A program made the position numbers and the translations under genes. A stretch of DNA of 64,000 nt from Chloroflexota bacterium (lineage in GTDB: Bacteria > Chloroflexota > Dehalococcoidia > Lucifugimonadales > Lucifugimonadaceae): assembly GCA_002721615.1 (NCBI GenBank), contig PBKW01000011.1, positions 176,089-240,088 on the forward strand, written 5' to 3'. A model generated the notes under the pieces. That model was not told where the DNA came from. It did not search any database and saw nothing but the letters and a program-made list of their open reading frames with translations. This document shows positions 1-6,256 of the stretch, piece by piece; the first letter of the stretch is position 1; every line of letters begins with the position of its first letter.

Positions 1-400
1 CAACATACGCTTCTACTTTATTCGTAAACCCTCCAAGGAGCTTATAAAGTGGAATTCCCAATGCTTTTCCTTTGATGTCCCACAATGCAATATCTATTCC
101 TCCGATTGCACGGGTGGTAAGGCCTCTTCTTCCAACTAACTTAGGCCTCCACATCTCATGCCAGTGTCTTTCATTATCAAAAGGATCCTTTCCTATTAAA
201 GCAGGTTTTAATCCTTCTACTATTGCGGATATTATATTTGCAGATACCATATCAGTTGTTAATCCTAATCCTTGAAGATTTTCATCGGTTTCAACAATAA
301 TTGCGTTTAACCCGGCATGGGTATAGGTATAAAGACCATTTGTAATAGGTTTAGTTCTGGGCCATCTGTAAGCTTCAAATTTAATGTCAGTTATTTGCAA
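1..400 (-). CDS. Enolase-superfamily (mandelate racemase/muconate lactonizing type) protein, N-terminal part only
   Basis: The window cuts this gene; only its first 133 codons are here, and the catalytic barrel with its metal ligands lies off the left edge. The reading frame gives the N-terminal capping domain of the MR/MLE family, ending in the conserved GGIDIALWDIKGKA and PLYKLLGG segments where the barrel begins. The chosen start is TTG at 400-398, because a GGGAG ribosome-binding site (408-412) lies seven bases upstream and no ATG in frame gives a full capping domain. It is the fourth member of this superfamily within 7.5 kb. The substrate cannot be inferred from the N-terminal domain; family members act on sugar acids or muconate-like compounds by abstracting a proton alpha to a carboxylate. 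Confidence 0.85.
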   Translation of the reverse strand, partial: MQITDIKFEAYRWPRTKPITNGLYTYTHAGLNAIIVETDENLQGLGLTTDMVSANIISAIVEGLKPALIGKDPFDNERHWHEMWRPKLVGRRGLTTRAIGGIDIALWDIKGKALGIPLYKLLGGFTNKVEAYV

Positions 401-499
401 AACTTTTCTCCCGCATTATTATTGTTGTTTAATGTAACTATTTTATTCAAATACTAGTATTTCCGTAAGTTTATCTTAAAATAGTAACATTGTGATGTG

Positions 500-576
500 G
501 GGCCTGTAGCTCAGTTGGTCAGAGCAATCGGCTCATAACCGATAGGTCGCAAGTTCGAGTCTTGCCGGGCCCACCA
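500..576 (+). tRNA. tRNA with CAT anticodon, probably tRNA-Ile2 (lysidine type), otherwise elongator tRNA-Met
   Basis: A full cloverleaf can be drawn by eye. The acceptor stem GGGCCTG (500-506) pairs with CGGGCCC (566-572), followed by discriminator A573 and an encoded CCA (574-576). The anticodon stem is ATCGG/CCGAT around the loop CTCATAA, with CAT at 534-536. The T-arm contains GTTCGAGT. A G1-C72 pair and no GGG/CCC anticodon stem argue against an initiator. C4-G69 and C5-G68 pairs in the acceptor stem are features reported to be recognised by the tRNA-Ile lysidine synthetase TilS, so I favour Ile2 reading AUA over elongator Met. It stands alone between divergent protein genes. Confidence 0.93.
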
Positions 577-669
577 ATTATCCAAGTTCCCATTTTTATT
601 GAACATTTTTATGAAAGAGTTGTTTTTGAAAACATGTTAACAGTAAAGTGAAAAACGTTATCAATTATT

Positions 670-789
670 ATGGAATCAAATCAAAAAGATGATGGTGTAG
701 AGATAAGTCTCGAAAATCGTATCAAGATTGTATCGAAAAGCATGGCTCCTATTTTAATTTCTATGGTGAATAGTTTTAATGATTCATAG
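670..789 (+). CDS. Possible small protein, 39 residues, unrecognised
   Basis: The frame runs from ATG at 670 to TAG at 787-789 and encodes a polar N-terminal half (MESNQKDDG...) followed by a moderately hydrophobic segment (MAPILISMV). No ribosome-binding site precedes the ATG and no neighbour suggests a role. It is reported because it occupies much of an otherwise empty spacer. Chance occurrence is likely in sequence this AT-rich, although the frame is not unusually Lys/Ile/Asn-rich. Function unknown. Confidence 0.2.
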   Translation: MESNQKDDGVEISLENRIKIVSKSMAPILISMVNSFNDS

Positions 790-836
790 AGAATTTATAC
801 TGAAAAAACCTATTTTGTATTACTAAATGATTTTGG

Positions 837-867
837 TCTTTCTCTGCTCTTAATGAGCAGAGAAAGA
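837..867 (-). terminator. Perfect 13-bp stem-loop just after the peroxiredoxin stop codon
   Basis: TCTTTCTCTGCTC (837-849) pairs perfectly with GAGCAGAGAAAGA (855-867) around a 5-base loop. On the minus strand it begins six bases after the peroxiredoxin stop codon. No T-run follows on either strand, so it is not a textbook intrinsic terminator. It may protect the mRNA 3' end or terminate with help from a factor. Confidence 0.6.
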
Positions 868-873
868 TGTATA

Positions 874-1527
874 TTACAAGTTCGGTTGAGGAGTTGTTCT
901 TAAATACTCTTTAACGATTGTGTGTCCCTTAGGAAACTTGCTAGGAATATCCTTAGTTTCTACTGCAGGTACAACTATACAGTCTTCACCATATACCCAG
1001 TCTGCAGGAGTTCCAACCTGATACTCTGCTGTTAATTGTAGAGAATCAAGAACTCTTAGAATTTCCTGGAAATTTCTTCCTGTTGATGCCGGATATGAAA
1101 TTATAAGTTTTATTTTCTTATCAAGACCAATAATAAAAACAGATCTTACAGTAAGAGTATCACTAGCATTTGGGTGGATCATTCCATAAGAATTAGCTAT
1201 CTCCTTGTTAGGATCTTCAACCATAGGAAAATTAACATTTGCATTTTGAGTTTCATTAACGTCTTTGATCCACTTATTGTGAGATTCTAATGGTTCCAAT
1301 CCTTCCTTGATTCCAACACTTAAAACTAGTACCTTGGTATTCCTTTTGGTGAATTCTCCTTTTAAGTTAGCTACTCTTCCAATTTCAGTAGTACATACTG
1401 GTGTGAAATCTGCAGGATGAGACATGAGTAGTCCCCAGCTATCTCCTAACCAGTCATGTAGATTAATTTCACCTAATGTTGTGTTTGCCGTAAAATTTGG
1501 TGCTTCGTCGCCTATTTGTAGACTCAT
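874..1527 (-). CDS. Prx6-type (1-Cys) peroxiredoxin
   Basis: A 217-residue thiol peroxidase of the AhpC/TSA superfamily, Prx6 branch, expected to reduce hydrogen peroxide and organic hydroperoxides in the cytoplasm. The peroxidatic Cys45 sits in DFTPVCTTE, with the conserved preceding SHPAD, and the long C-terminal dimerisation region (PADWVYG to the end) is present, as is usual for Prx6 of about 215-220 residues. A second cysteine, Cys183 in GEDCIVVP, lies at a position more often occupied by Val or Ile in the family, to my knowledge, and might act in resolution. The start is well supported by AAGGAG at 1533-1538. An intrinsic terminator lies directly upstream of that ribosome-binding site, so expression should depend on antitermination in the leader described below. 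A stem-loop follows the stop codon. Confidence 0.95.
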   Translation of the reverse strand: MSLQIGDEAPNFTANTTLGEINLHDWLGDSWGLLMSHPADFTPVCTTEIGRVANLKGEFTKRNTKVLVLSVGIKEGLEPLESHNKWIKDVNETQNANVNFPMVEDPNKEIANSYGMIHPNASDTLTVRSVFIIGLDKKIKLIISYPASTGRNFQEILRVLDSLQLTAEYQVGTPADWVYGEDCIVVPAVETKDIPSKFPKGHTIVKEYLRTTPQPNL

Positions 1528-1547
1528 TTTTTCTCCTTAAATTAAAA

Positions 1548-1570
1548 AAACCTCGATTAATTCGAGGTTT
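1548..1570 (-). terminator. Intrinsic terminator in the 5' leader of the peroxiredoxin gene
   Basis: On the minus strand AAACCTCGA (1570-1562), loop ATTAA, TCGAGGTTT (1556-1548), then TTTT to 1544: a perfect 9-bp stem running into seven Ts. It ends only about 20 bases before the peroxiredoxin start codon and immediately before its AAGGAG. A promoter cannot fit between the two, so transcripts reaching the gene must read through this hairpin. That marks it as a regulatory attenuator rather than the end of the upstream operon. Confidence 0.85.
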
Positions 1571-1610
1571 AATTACTTTTATATCTTTTAAGATCTATAT
1601 ACGAATTAAT
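1556..1610 (-). promoter_or_regulatory. Candidate antiterminator pairing between the leader ORF and the terminator
   Basis: The leader segment ATTAATTCG (1610-1602, codons 24-27 of the leader peptide) is exactly complementary over nine bases to CGAATTAAT (1564-1556), which comprises the end of the terminator 5' arm and its loop. A second, mutually exclusive option is CGGGGT (1616-1611) pairing with ACCTCG (1568-1563), six pairs with one G-U. Either would break the terminator. A ribosome at the leader stop codon (1597-1595) would cover 1602-1610, while one stalled at the Cys codons (1645-1628) would leave it free. Pairings were read by eye; no energies were computed. Confidence 0.6.
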
Positions 1611-1681
1611 ACCCCGTTATCATTTTGACAACAGTTACAACAACAAGTGTTACTATTTATTAATTCACAAATCCTTTTCAT
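1595..1681 (-). CDS. Cysteine-rich leader peptide of a putative attenuator (28 residues)
   Basis: ATG at 1681-1679, TAG at 1597-1595. The peptide has Cys at residues 5, 13, 14, 15, 17 and 18, with the core T-CCC-N-CC-Q. Such a run of one rare amino acid in a short frame placed between a promoter and an intrinsic terminator is the hallmark of ribosome-mediated transcription attenuation; here the sensed signal would be charged tRNA-Cys. There is no Shine-Dalgarno sequence, but the upstream promoter predicts a transcript starting at or one base before the ATG, so translation would be leaderless. An alternative reading is a tiny metal-binding, metallothionein-like peptide. The peptide itself need have no function beyond being translated. 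Confidence 0.72.
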   Translation of the reverse strand: MKRICELINSNTCCCNCCQNDNGVLIRI

Positions 1682-1688
1682 GGAGAAC

Positions 1689-1717
1689 AGTCTAAATTTA
1701 TCTTATTTTTTTTTCAA
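1689..1717 (-). promoter_or_regulatory. Sigma-70-type promoter of the cysteine leader/peroxiredoxin transcript
   Basis: TTGAAA (1717-1712) and TAGACT (1694-1689) on the minus strand are separated by exactly 17 bases. Seven bases separate the -10 box from the leader ATG, placing +1 at the A of that ATG or the base before it. Confidence 0.6.
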
Positions 1718-1725
1718 GATTTTTT

Positions 1726-2445
1726 TTAACTACTTGGTCCAAACCTTTCAGTTTTGATTTTTTCAAATGGAAATTCTAATTTTATAAGTAGGGCACACAT
1801 AGCTTCAACGAATTGTGTTGATCCACAAACATAAGCAATTTTAGGGCCAATTGTTTTTAATGTGTTTTTAAGAAAATCTTCATTGATTCTGCTATTTGAG
1901 TCTTCTTGATTGTTTTCTCGTGTAAAGAAGAAATGAGGTTTTATATATTCAAAATTTGAAAGCTGATCAATTTCATAAGAATAAATCATGTCTCTTTTGG
2001 TTCTGCATGAATAGGCAATTGTTATAGGAATTTTTTGGTTATGATTGCCATGGACATTTTGTTTCATCATTGATCTTAATGGCGCAATACCAGATCCTCC
2101 AGCTAAAAGTAGTAGTGGTCCTCCCATTTGAGGTGTCCATTTAAAAGGTCCTCCAACTGGTCCTCTAAACTCAATCTTGTCTTCCTCAATCATTTCATTG
2201 AAAAAGTAGGGTGATACTTCTCCGTCTTCAATAAGTTCAACAGTGATTTCAAAAAAAGATTTTTTCTCTGGATGTGAAGAAATTGAGTAACTTCTCTGAG
2301 TTTGATACCCAGTTTCAGATGTCAGTCTTACATCAATGTGATTTCCAGGCTGAAAAATTAATGGTTCATGGGGGATTAACTGAAAAGTTTTTGTTCTGTA
2401 ATTTTCAGTAATAATTTTTGAAATTTTAGCAAACTGCCAATTCAT
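1726..2445 (-). CDS. FAD/NAD(P)-binding ferredoxin reductase-like oxidoreductase
   Basis: A 239-residue flavoprotein of the ferredoxin-NADP reductase superfamily. Residues 1-100 form the FAD barrel with RSYS (51-54), the R-x-Y-S/T flavin-binding motif; residues 105-239 form the nucleotide-binding domain with GGSGIAPL (about 116-123) and the terminal CGS motif. No iron-sulfur domain is attached. I start at ATG 2445-2443 rather than further upstream, because this lies five bases after the stop codon of the molybdoenzyme gene, which fits translational coupling. The neighbour suggests that it passes electrons between NAD(P)H and the molybdopterin enzyme; the direction and partner are inference. 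Confidence 0.85.
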   Translation of the reverse strand: MNWQFAKISKIITENYRTKTFQLIPHEPLIFQPGNHIDVRLTSETGYQTQRSYSISSHPEKKSFFEITVELIEDGEVSPYFFNEMIEEDKIEFRGPVGGPFKWTPQMGGPLLLLAGGSGIAPLRSMMKQNVHGNHNQKIPITIAYSCRTKRDMIYSYEIDQLSNFEYIKPHFFFTRENNQEDSNSRINEDFLKNTLKTIGPKIAYVCGSTQFVEAMCALLIKLEFPFEKIKTERFGPSS

Positions 2446-2450
2446 TTTGA

Positions 2451-3056
2451 TTAGTCGTTCCAGTATCTTTGTTCCTTCCAAGGGTCTCCATAGTTATGAT
2501 ACCCGTATTGTTCCCAGTATCCTGCTTTATTTTTTTCCATCAGTTGAATTCCCTGAATCCATTTAGCAGATTTCCAGAAGTAAAGCTTTGGTACAACTAG
2601 CCTTGCAGGCCCTCCGTGTTCTGGAGATAGATTTTCTCCTTCAAAAGTAGTAGCTATCATTGCTTGACCATTTTGAGTGTCTTCTAGAGGCAAGTTTGTT
2701 GTATAACCTCCATAACAATATGCCATTAGATAATGATATTTATTTAGATCTTTAACTTTTTCAAAAATAGTATCAAGAGAGACTCCTTCCCAATTTGTAT
2801 CAAATTTAGACCATTTAGTTACACAGTGAATATCTGTATGAATTTTTATTTTTGGTAGAGACATGAATTCTTCCCATGACCATGAGTGATCGATATTTTC
2901 TCCAATTCTTATTTCAAATTTCCAAGTGTTTAAATCTACAGGAGGCGTAGGTCCAGCTGTTAGAACAGGGAATGATTTTTCAATGTATTGTCCTGGAGGA
3001 AGTCTTTTATTTAACTCAGGATTATCTTTCTTGCCAAAAAAATTTCTAGATATCAT
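2451..3056 (-). CDS. Sulfite oxidase-like molybdopterin-dependent oxidoreductase
   Basis: A 201-residue protein made essentially of the oxidoreductase molybdopterin-binding fold of the sulfite oxidase/YedY family. The probable molybdenum-ligating Cys78 is in DIHCVTKWS, and YCYGGYTTNLPL and PEHGGPARLVVPKLYFWKSAKW match conserved blocks of the fold. There is no heme domain, no C-terminal dimerisation domain and no Tat signal, so it is a short cytoplasmic type. It is followed directly by a flavin reductase gene, a pairing seen for sulfite oxidase-like proteins in other bacteria. The substrate is unknown; sulfite is only one possibility. It is transcribed away from the SDR at 3139, with an 82-base shared promoter region. 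Confidence 0.85.
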   Translation of the reverse strand: MISRNFFGKKDNPELNKRLPPGQYIEKSFPVLTAGPTPPVDLNTWKFEIRIGENIDHSWSWEEFMSLPKIKIHTDIHCVTKWSKFDTNWEGVSLDTIFEKVKDLNKYHYLMAYCYGGYTTNLPLEDTQNGQAMIATTFEGENLSPEHGGPARLVVPKLYFWKSAKWIQGIQLMEKNKAGYWEQYGYHNYGDPWKEQRYWND

Positions 3057-3138
3057 TTTTCTTTTTGTCGTTAAATTTTATTATATTCAATGATAACCTA
3101 TATCTAGGAATATATATAAAAATTAGAGAGGTGAATGT

Positions 3139-3906
3139 ATGTCTAGGCTACAAGATAAAATTTCAATTGTTACAGGTGGAGGAGAAGGAATAGGTGCTGG
3201 GATTGCAACAACTTTTGCTGAAAATGGTGCAACTGTAGTAGTTGCTGATATTAACCCTGAAACTGGTCAAAAAACTGTGGATTCTATTAATTCTAATGGT
3301 GGGGTAGCAAAATTTGTACAATCTGATACTAGTGATCACCAAAGTGTTAAAGATATGGTTTCTAGCGTTTTAGATGATTATTCACGAGTAGATATTCTAG
3401 TTAACAATGCAGCAAGATTTGTTTTTGGATCTGTAGAAGAAATTACTATAGAAGATTGGAACAATGTTTTTGCAGTGAATGTAATTGGTTATTCTAATTG
3501 TATACAAGAAGTTTTGCCGTCCATGAAGGAAAATGGCGGTGGATCAATTGTGAATATAGCATCAGTAAGTTCTTTTATCGCCCAGCCAAATTTTGTTCCT
3601 TATAACTCATCAAAAGGTGCGGTGTTGCAACTCACCAGATGCTGCGCTATGGATTTAGCTCCTTATGGAGTTAGAGTAAATGCAGTATGTCCAGGTGCAA
3701 TAAAAACTCAGGCTACTGATCGTCATATAGAACATTTGGGACTCGACAAAGAAGAATCTTATATAGAGTTTGGTAATAGTGCATTGTTGAAGAGAATGGG
3801 AAAACCAAAAGAAATAGCAAACGGTGTTTTATTCCTTGCTTCTGATGAAGCATCTTATGTTACAGGAGAATATCTTGTAATTGATGGTGGATCATCTATA
3901 GGATAA
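3139..3906 (+). CDS. Short-chain dehydrogenase/reductase (SDR)
   Basis: A 255-residue classical SDR, a NAD(P)-dependent oxidoreductase with a Rossmann fold. Visible are TGGGEGIG (12-19) for cofactor binding, NNAA (89-92), and the catalytic Ser142, Tyr155 and Lys159 (YNSSK). Asp37 after the second strand (VVVADINP) suggests a preference for NAD over NADP. The start is supported by GAGGTGA just upstream. The gene converges on the enolase-superfamily cluster with nine bases between the stop codons. SDRs next to sugar-acid dehydratases often oxidise sugars or sugar acids, which is the likely role here, but the substrate cannot be read from sequence. Confidence 0.9.
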   Translation: MSRLQDKISIVTGGGEGIGAGIATTFAENGATVVVADINPETGQKTVDSINSNGGVAKFVQSDTSDHQSVKDMVSSVLDDYSRVDILVNNAARFVFGSVEEITIEDWNNVFAVNVIGYSNCIQEVLPSMKENGGGSIVNIASVSSFIAQPNFVPYNSSKGAVLQLTRCCAMDLAPYGVRVNAVCPGAIKTQATDRHIEHLGLDKEESYIEFGNSALLKRMGKPKEIANGVLFLASDEASYVTGEYLVIDGGSSIG

Positions 3907-3915
3907 TACTTTTTT

Positions 3916-5100
3916 TTACCAGTTAGTAAAAGCTCCGTCATTTCTTTCAAGATATGGCGGAAAACCACCTAATTTTGTGTGGTATTTTTCAGCTACTTCT
4001 TCGTCAAATTCTATTCCAAGACCAGGTCTTTCAGAACACCACGCGTATCCATCTTCCCATTCAATCTGTACTGGGAATAAGTCTTGAGCGAATGACCCAG
4101 GTCTTTTGGGCATCTCCTGTACTCCAACGTTTGTGGAAGCCATACATAATGAAACACATGCAGCTGCACTGATTGGTCCTAAAGGATTGTGTGGCGCAAT
4201 ATCTATGTAGTGAGTTTCAGCCCAATGGGTAATTTTTAATGCTTCTGTGATTCCACCAACAATACATAAATCTATTCTTGCATAGTTAATCAAATCTTCT
4301 TCTATTACCTGACGGAATGGCCATTTGCTTGCCCATTGTTCTCCAGCTGCAATAGGAAGCGAAACATGCCTAGCAAGATTTTTGTAACTTCCAGGATTTT
4401 CAGATCTTAAGGGATCTTCAATAAAGAAAGGTTTAAATTCTTCTAATTGTTTACACATATTTATTACGTGAGCAGTATCTAGCCTTGTGTGAACATCAAG
4501 ACATATCTGTATATCTTTTCCTACTGTATTTCTAACTTGCTCTACTTGTTCTACTGCTTTTAAAACTGACTCAACTGGCTCTAAGACTCCATGTTCTTCT
4601 GGTTCTAATTCATTACTTGTCTCTGGTTGACCCCATCTAACAAATTTCCATCCTTCGTCTACAGTTTTTTTACAGTTTTCTATTAACTCTTTTGTTGAGG
4701 ATCCTTGATTATGAGGGTAGCAAACAACTTTGTCTCTTACCGGCCCTCCTAAAAGTTTATATAAGGGCATGTTGACTGATTTAGCTTTAATGTCCCATAG
4801 TGCTATATCTATTCCGCTTATGGCAGAACAGTAAACTATTCCTGCGGGGAAGAAGTTACCTCTATACATTAATTGCCAGTGTTTTTCTGTAGACCATGGA
4901 TCTTCTCCAATGAGTCTTTCGCTTAAGTGTTCAATGGCATTAATTACAGATCCTCCCATTTTGGCAATTCCTATTTCTCCTAATCCAAAAATTCCTGAGT
5001 CTGTTTCAACTTTTACGAAAAGGTAAAGAATGCTTCTCTCTCCAACTACTTTGAAATTTGTGTAATTTAAAGGGAATGTCTTTATTGCTGTAATTTTCAT
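3916..5100 (-). CDS. Enolase-superfamily sugar acid dehydratase (mannonate/galactonate dehydratase-like)
   Basis: A 394-residue MR-subgroup protein. The N-terminal capping domain is followed by a barrel with metal ligands Asp202 (DVHTRLD), Glu228 (FIEDP) and Glu254 (AAGEQ). His204 and His304 (APHNPLGP) are candidate acid/base residues, and Arg155 (FVRWGQ) stands where MLE-type enzymes have the KxK lysine. This pattern resembles mannonate and galactonate dehydratases, which dehydrate aldonic acids to 2-keto-3-deoxy acids using magnesium. It differs clearly from the two paralogs upstream, which carry KxK. It is probably the last gene of an operon running from 7440 downward, with a 13-base gap to the next gene. 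Confidence 0.9.
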   Translation of the reverse strand: MKITAIKTFPLNYTNFKVVGERSILYLFVKVETDSGIFGLGEIGIAKMGGSVINAIEHLSERLIGEDPWSTEKHWQLMYRGNFFPAGIVYCSAISGIDIALWDIKAKSVNMPLYKLLGGPVRDKVVCYPHNQGSSTKELIENCKKTVDEGWKFVRWGQPETSNELEPEEHGVLEPVESVLKAVEQVEQVRNTVGKDIQICLDVHTRLDTAHVINMCKQLEEFKPFFIEDPLRSENPGSYKNLARHVSLPIAAGEQWASKWPFRQVIEEDLINYARIDLCIVGGITEALKITHWAETHYIDIAPHNPLGPISAAACVSLCMASTNVGVQEMPKRPGSFAQDLFPVQIEWEDGYAWCSERPGLGIEFDEEVAEKYHTKLGGFPPYLERNDGAFTNW

Positions 5101-5113
5101 AAGGTACCTCTAT

Positions 5114-6256
5114 TTAGGGTTTTGGTGGATAAAAACCTGCTCCATCTGCGCGAGAGAAGGGAGGAGAATCAATTGGAGGGTTAAATTTATCGACTTTAAT
5201 AGAATTTAGTTTCTTAAAATCAATATTTAATCCAAGTCCGGGACTATCTCCCATAACTATAAATCCTTCCTCTATATTTTGATCTGTATTGAAACATAAT
5301 TCTCTTCCGTTATCAATGACCTCCATCATAAAATGGTTAGGTAGAACTGCTGCTAAATGAGCCATGATATTCCCTGGACAATTCATCATTGCTACAGGAA
5401 GTTCATATGCATATGCTAGATTTGCTACTTGAAGTGCTCCGGTTATTCCTGTGGTATTCATTCCAACCTGAACTATGTCAACTCCTCCATTTCTAATTAG
5501 AGGTGTAAAGTCACTAATTGAGTTCAGGTTTTCACCAGTCGCCACAGCACCTTTTATTCCATCAGATACCTTTTTCAAACCTGCATAATCCCATCTTCTG
5601 GCTGGTTCTTCTGCCCATGTAATGTCGAATTTAGTTTCTATTTCATTTATATATCTTATAGCTTGTTTTGGAGACCAGAATTCATTTGAATCTATACATA
5701 TATGAGGTCTATTATTATTTACAGATAGTTTTTCTTTCATTATTGAAATCCTGTTCAAATCTGATTCGAAATCCAATCCCACTTTTAATTTTCCTGCATC
5801 TATTCCCTTTTGTGCCATTCTTCCATAAAAAGTTGATATTTCATTATCATCTAGACACATATCTATTCCAGATGCATATGCTTTTACCAAATTAGTGTTA
5901 GCTCCAAGAGTTTTCCACAATGGTTCATTATTGATTTTTGCTTTAAGGTCCCATAAAGCTATGTCTAGGGCAGAGATAGCTTGATTTTTTTCCCCTTCAT
6001 TCCCATCTTTGAAGACTAAATCTGTCATTTTTTTCCATAAGCCTTTGATGCTTCTAGGATCTTGGTTTTCAATTACTGGGAATATATTTTTTATATAATC
6101 ATTTCCTAAAGGGGCAAAACCTTGTAATCCTTCATCAGTATCAATAATTAAGATTGACATTCCTACATAATCACTACCCTGAGGTCCATTAGCATCACCT
6201 ATTGGTCTTTCTGCTTTTCCTTCAAATTTAACTAGTTCATATCCTGTTATTTTCAT
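5114..6256 (-). CDS. Enolase-superfamily protein, KxK (MLE-like) active site
   Basis: A 380-residue protein with the capping domain (ending ALDIALWDLKAK) and a barrel containing Lys156-Leu-Lys158, metal ligands Asp189 (CIDSNE), Glu216 (WAEEPA) and Glu242 (TGEN). The KxK motif marks the MLE/MR side of the superfamily, which includes cycloisomerases, racemases and acid-sugar dehydratases. It is closely related to the product of the preceding gene: both share KINNEPLWKTLG and a WAEEPARRWD block. Its ATG overlaps the TGA of that gene by four bases, so the two are co-translated. The pair probably arose by tandem duplication and may have diverged in substrate. The substrate is unknown. Confidence 0.9.
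   Translation of the reverse strand: MKITGYELVKFEGKAERPIGDANGPQGSDYVGMSILIIDTDEGLQGFAPLGNDYIKNIFPVIENQDPRSIKGLWKKMTDLVFKDGNEGEKNQAISALDIALWDLKAKINNEPLWKTLGANTNLVKAYASGIDMCLDDNEISTFYGRMAQKGIDAGKLKVGLDFESDLNRISIMKEKLSVNNNRPHICIDSNEFWSPKQAIRYINEIETKFDITWAEEPARRWDYAGLKKVSDGIKGAVATGENLNSISDFTPLIRNGGVDIVQVGMNTTGITGALQVANLAYAYELPVAMMNCPGNIMAHLAAVLPNHFMMEVIDNGRELCFNTDQNIEEGFIVMGDSPGLGLNIDFKKLNSIKVDKFNPPIDSPPFSRADGAGFYPPKP

Larger units (their letters stand above)
577..873. other. Gene-poor spacer between the tRNA and the peroxiredoxin 3' end
   Basis: About 300 bases without a convincing gene. It holds a 39-codon open frame at 670-789 and a strong stem-loop at 837-867, both listed separately. I see no second tRNA and no recognisable riboswitch. 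Confidence 0.6.

Noticed and set aside
2446..2481. Upstream start for the flavin reductase inside the molybdoenzyme gene
   Set aside because: The later ATG at 2445 lies just after the upstream stop codon and gives the normal family N-terminus.
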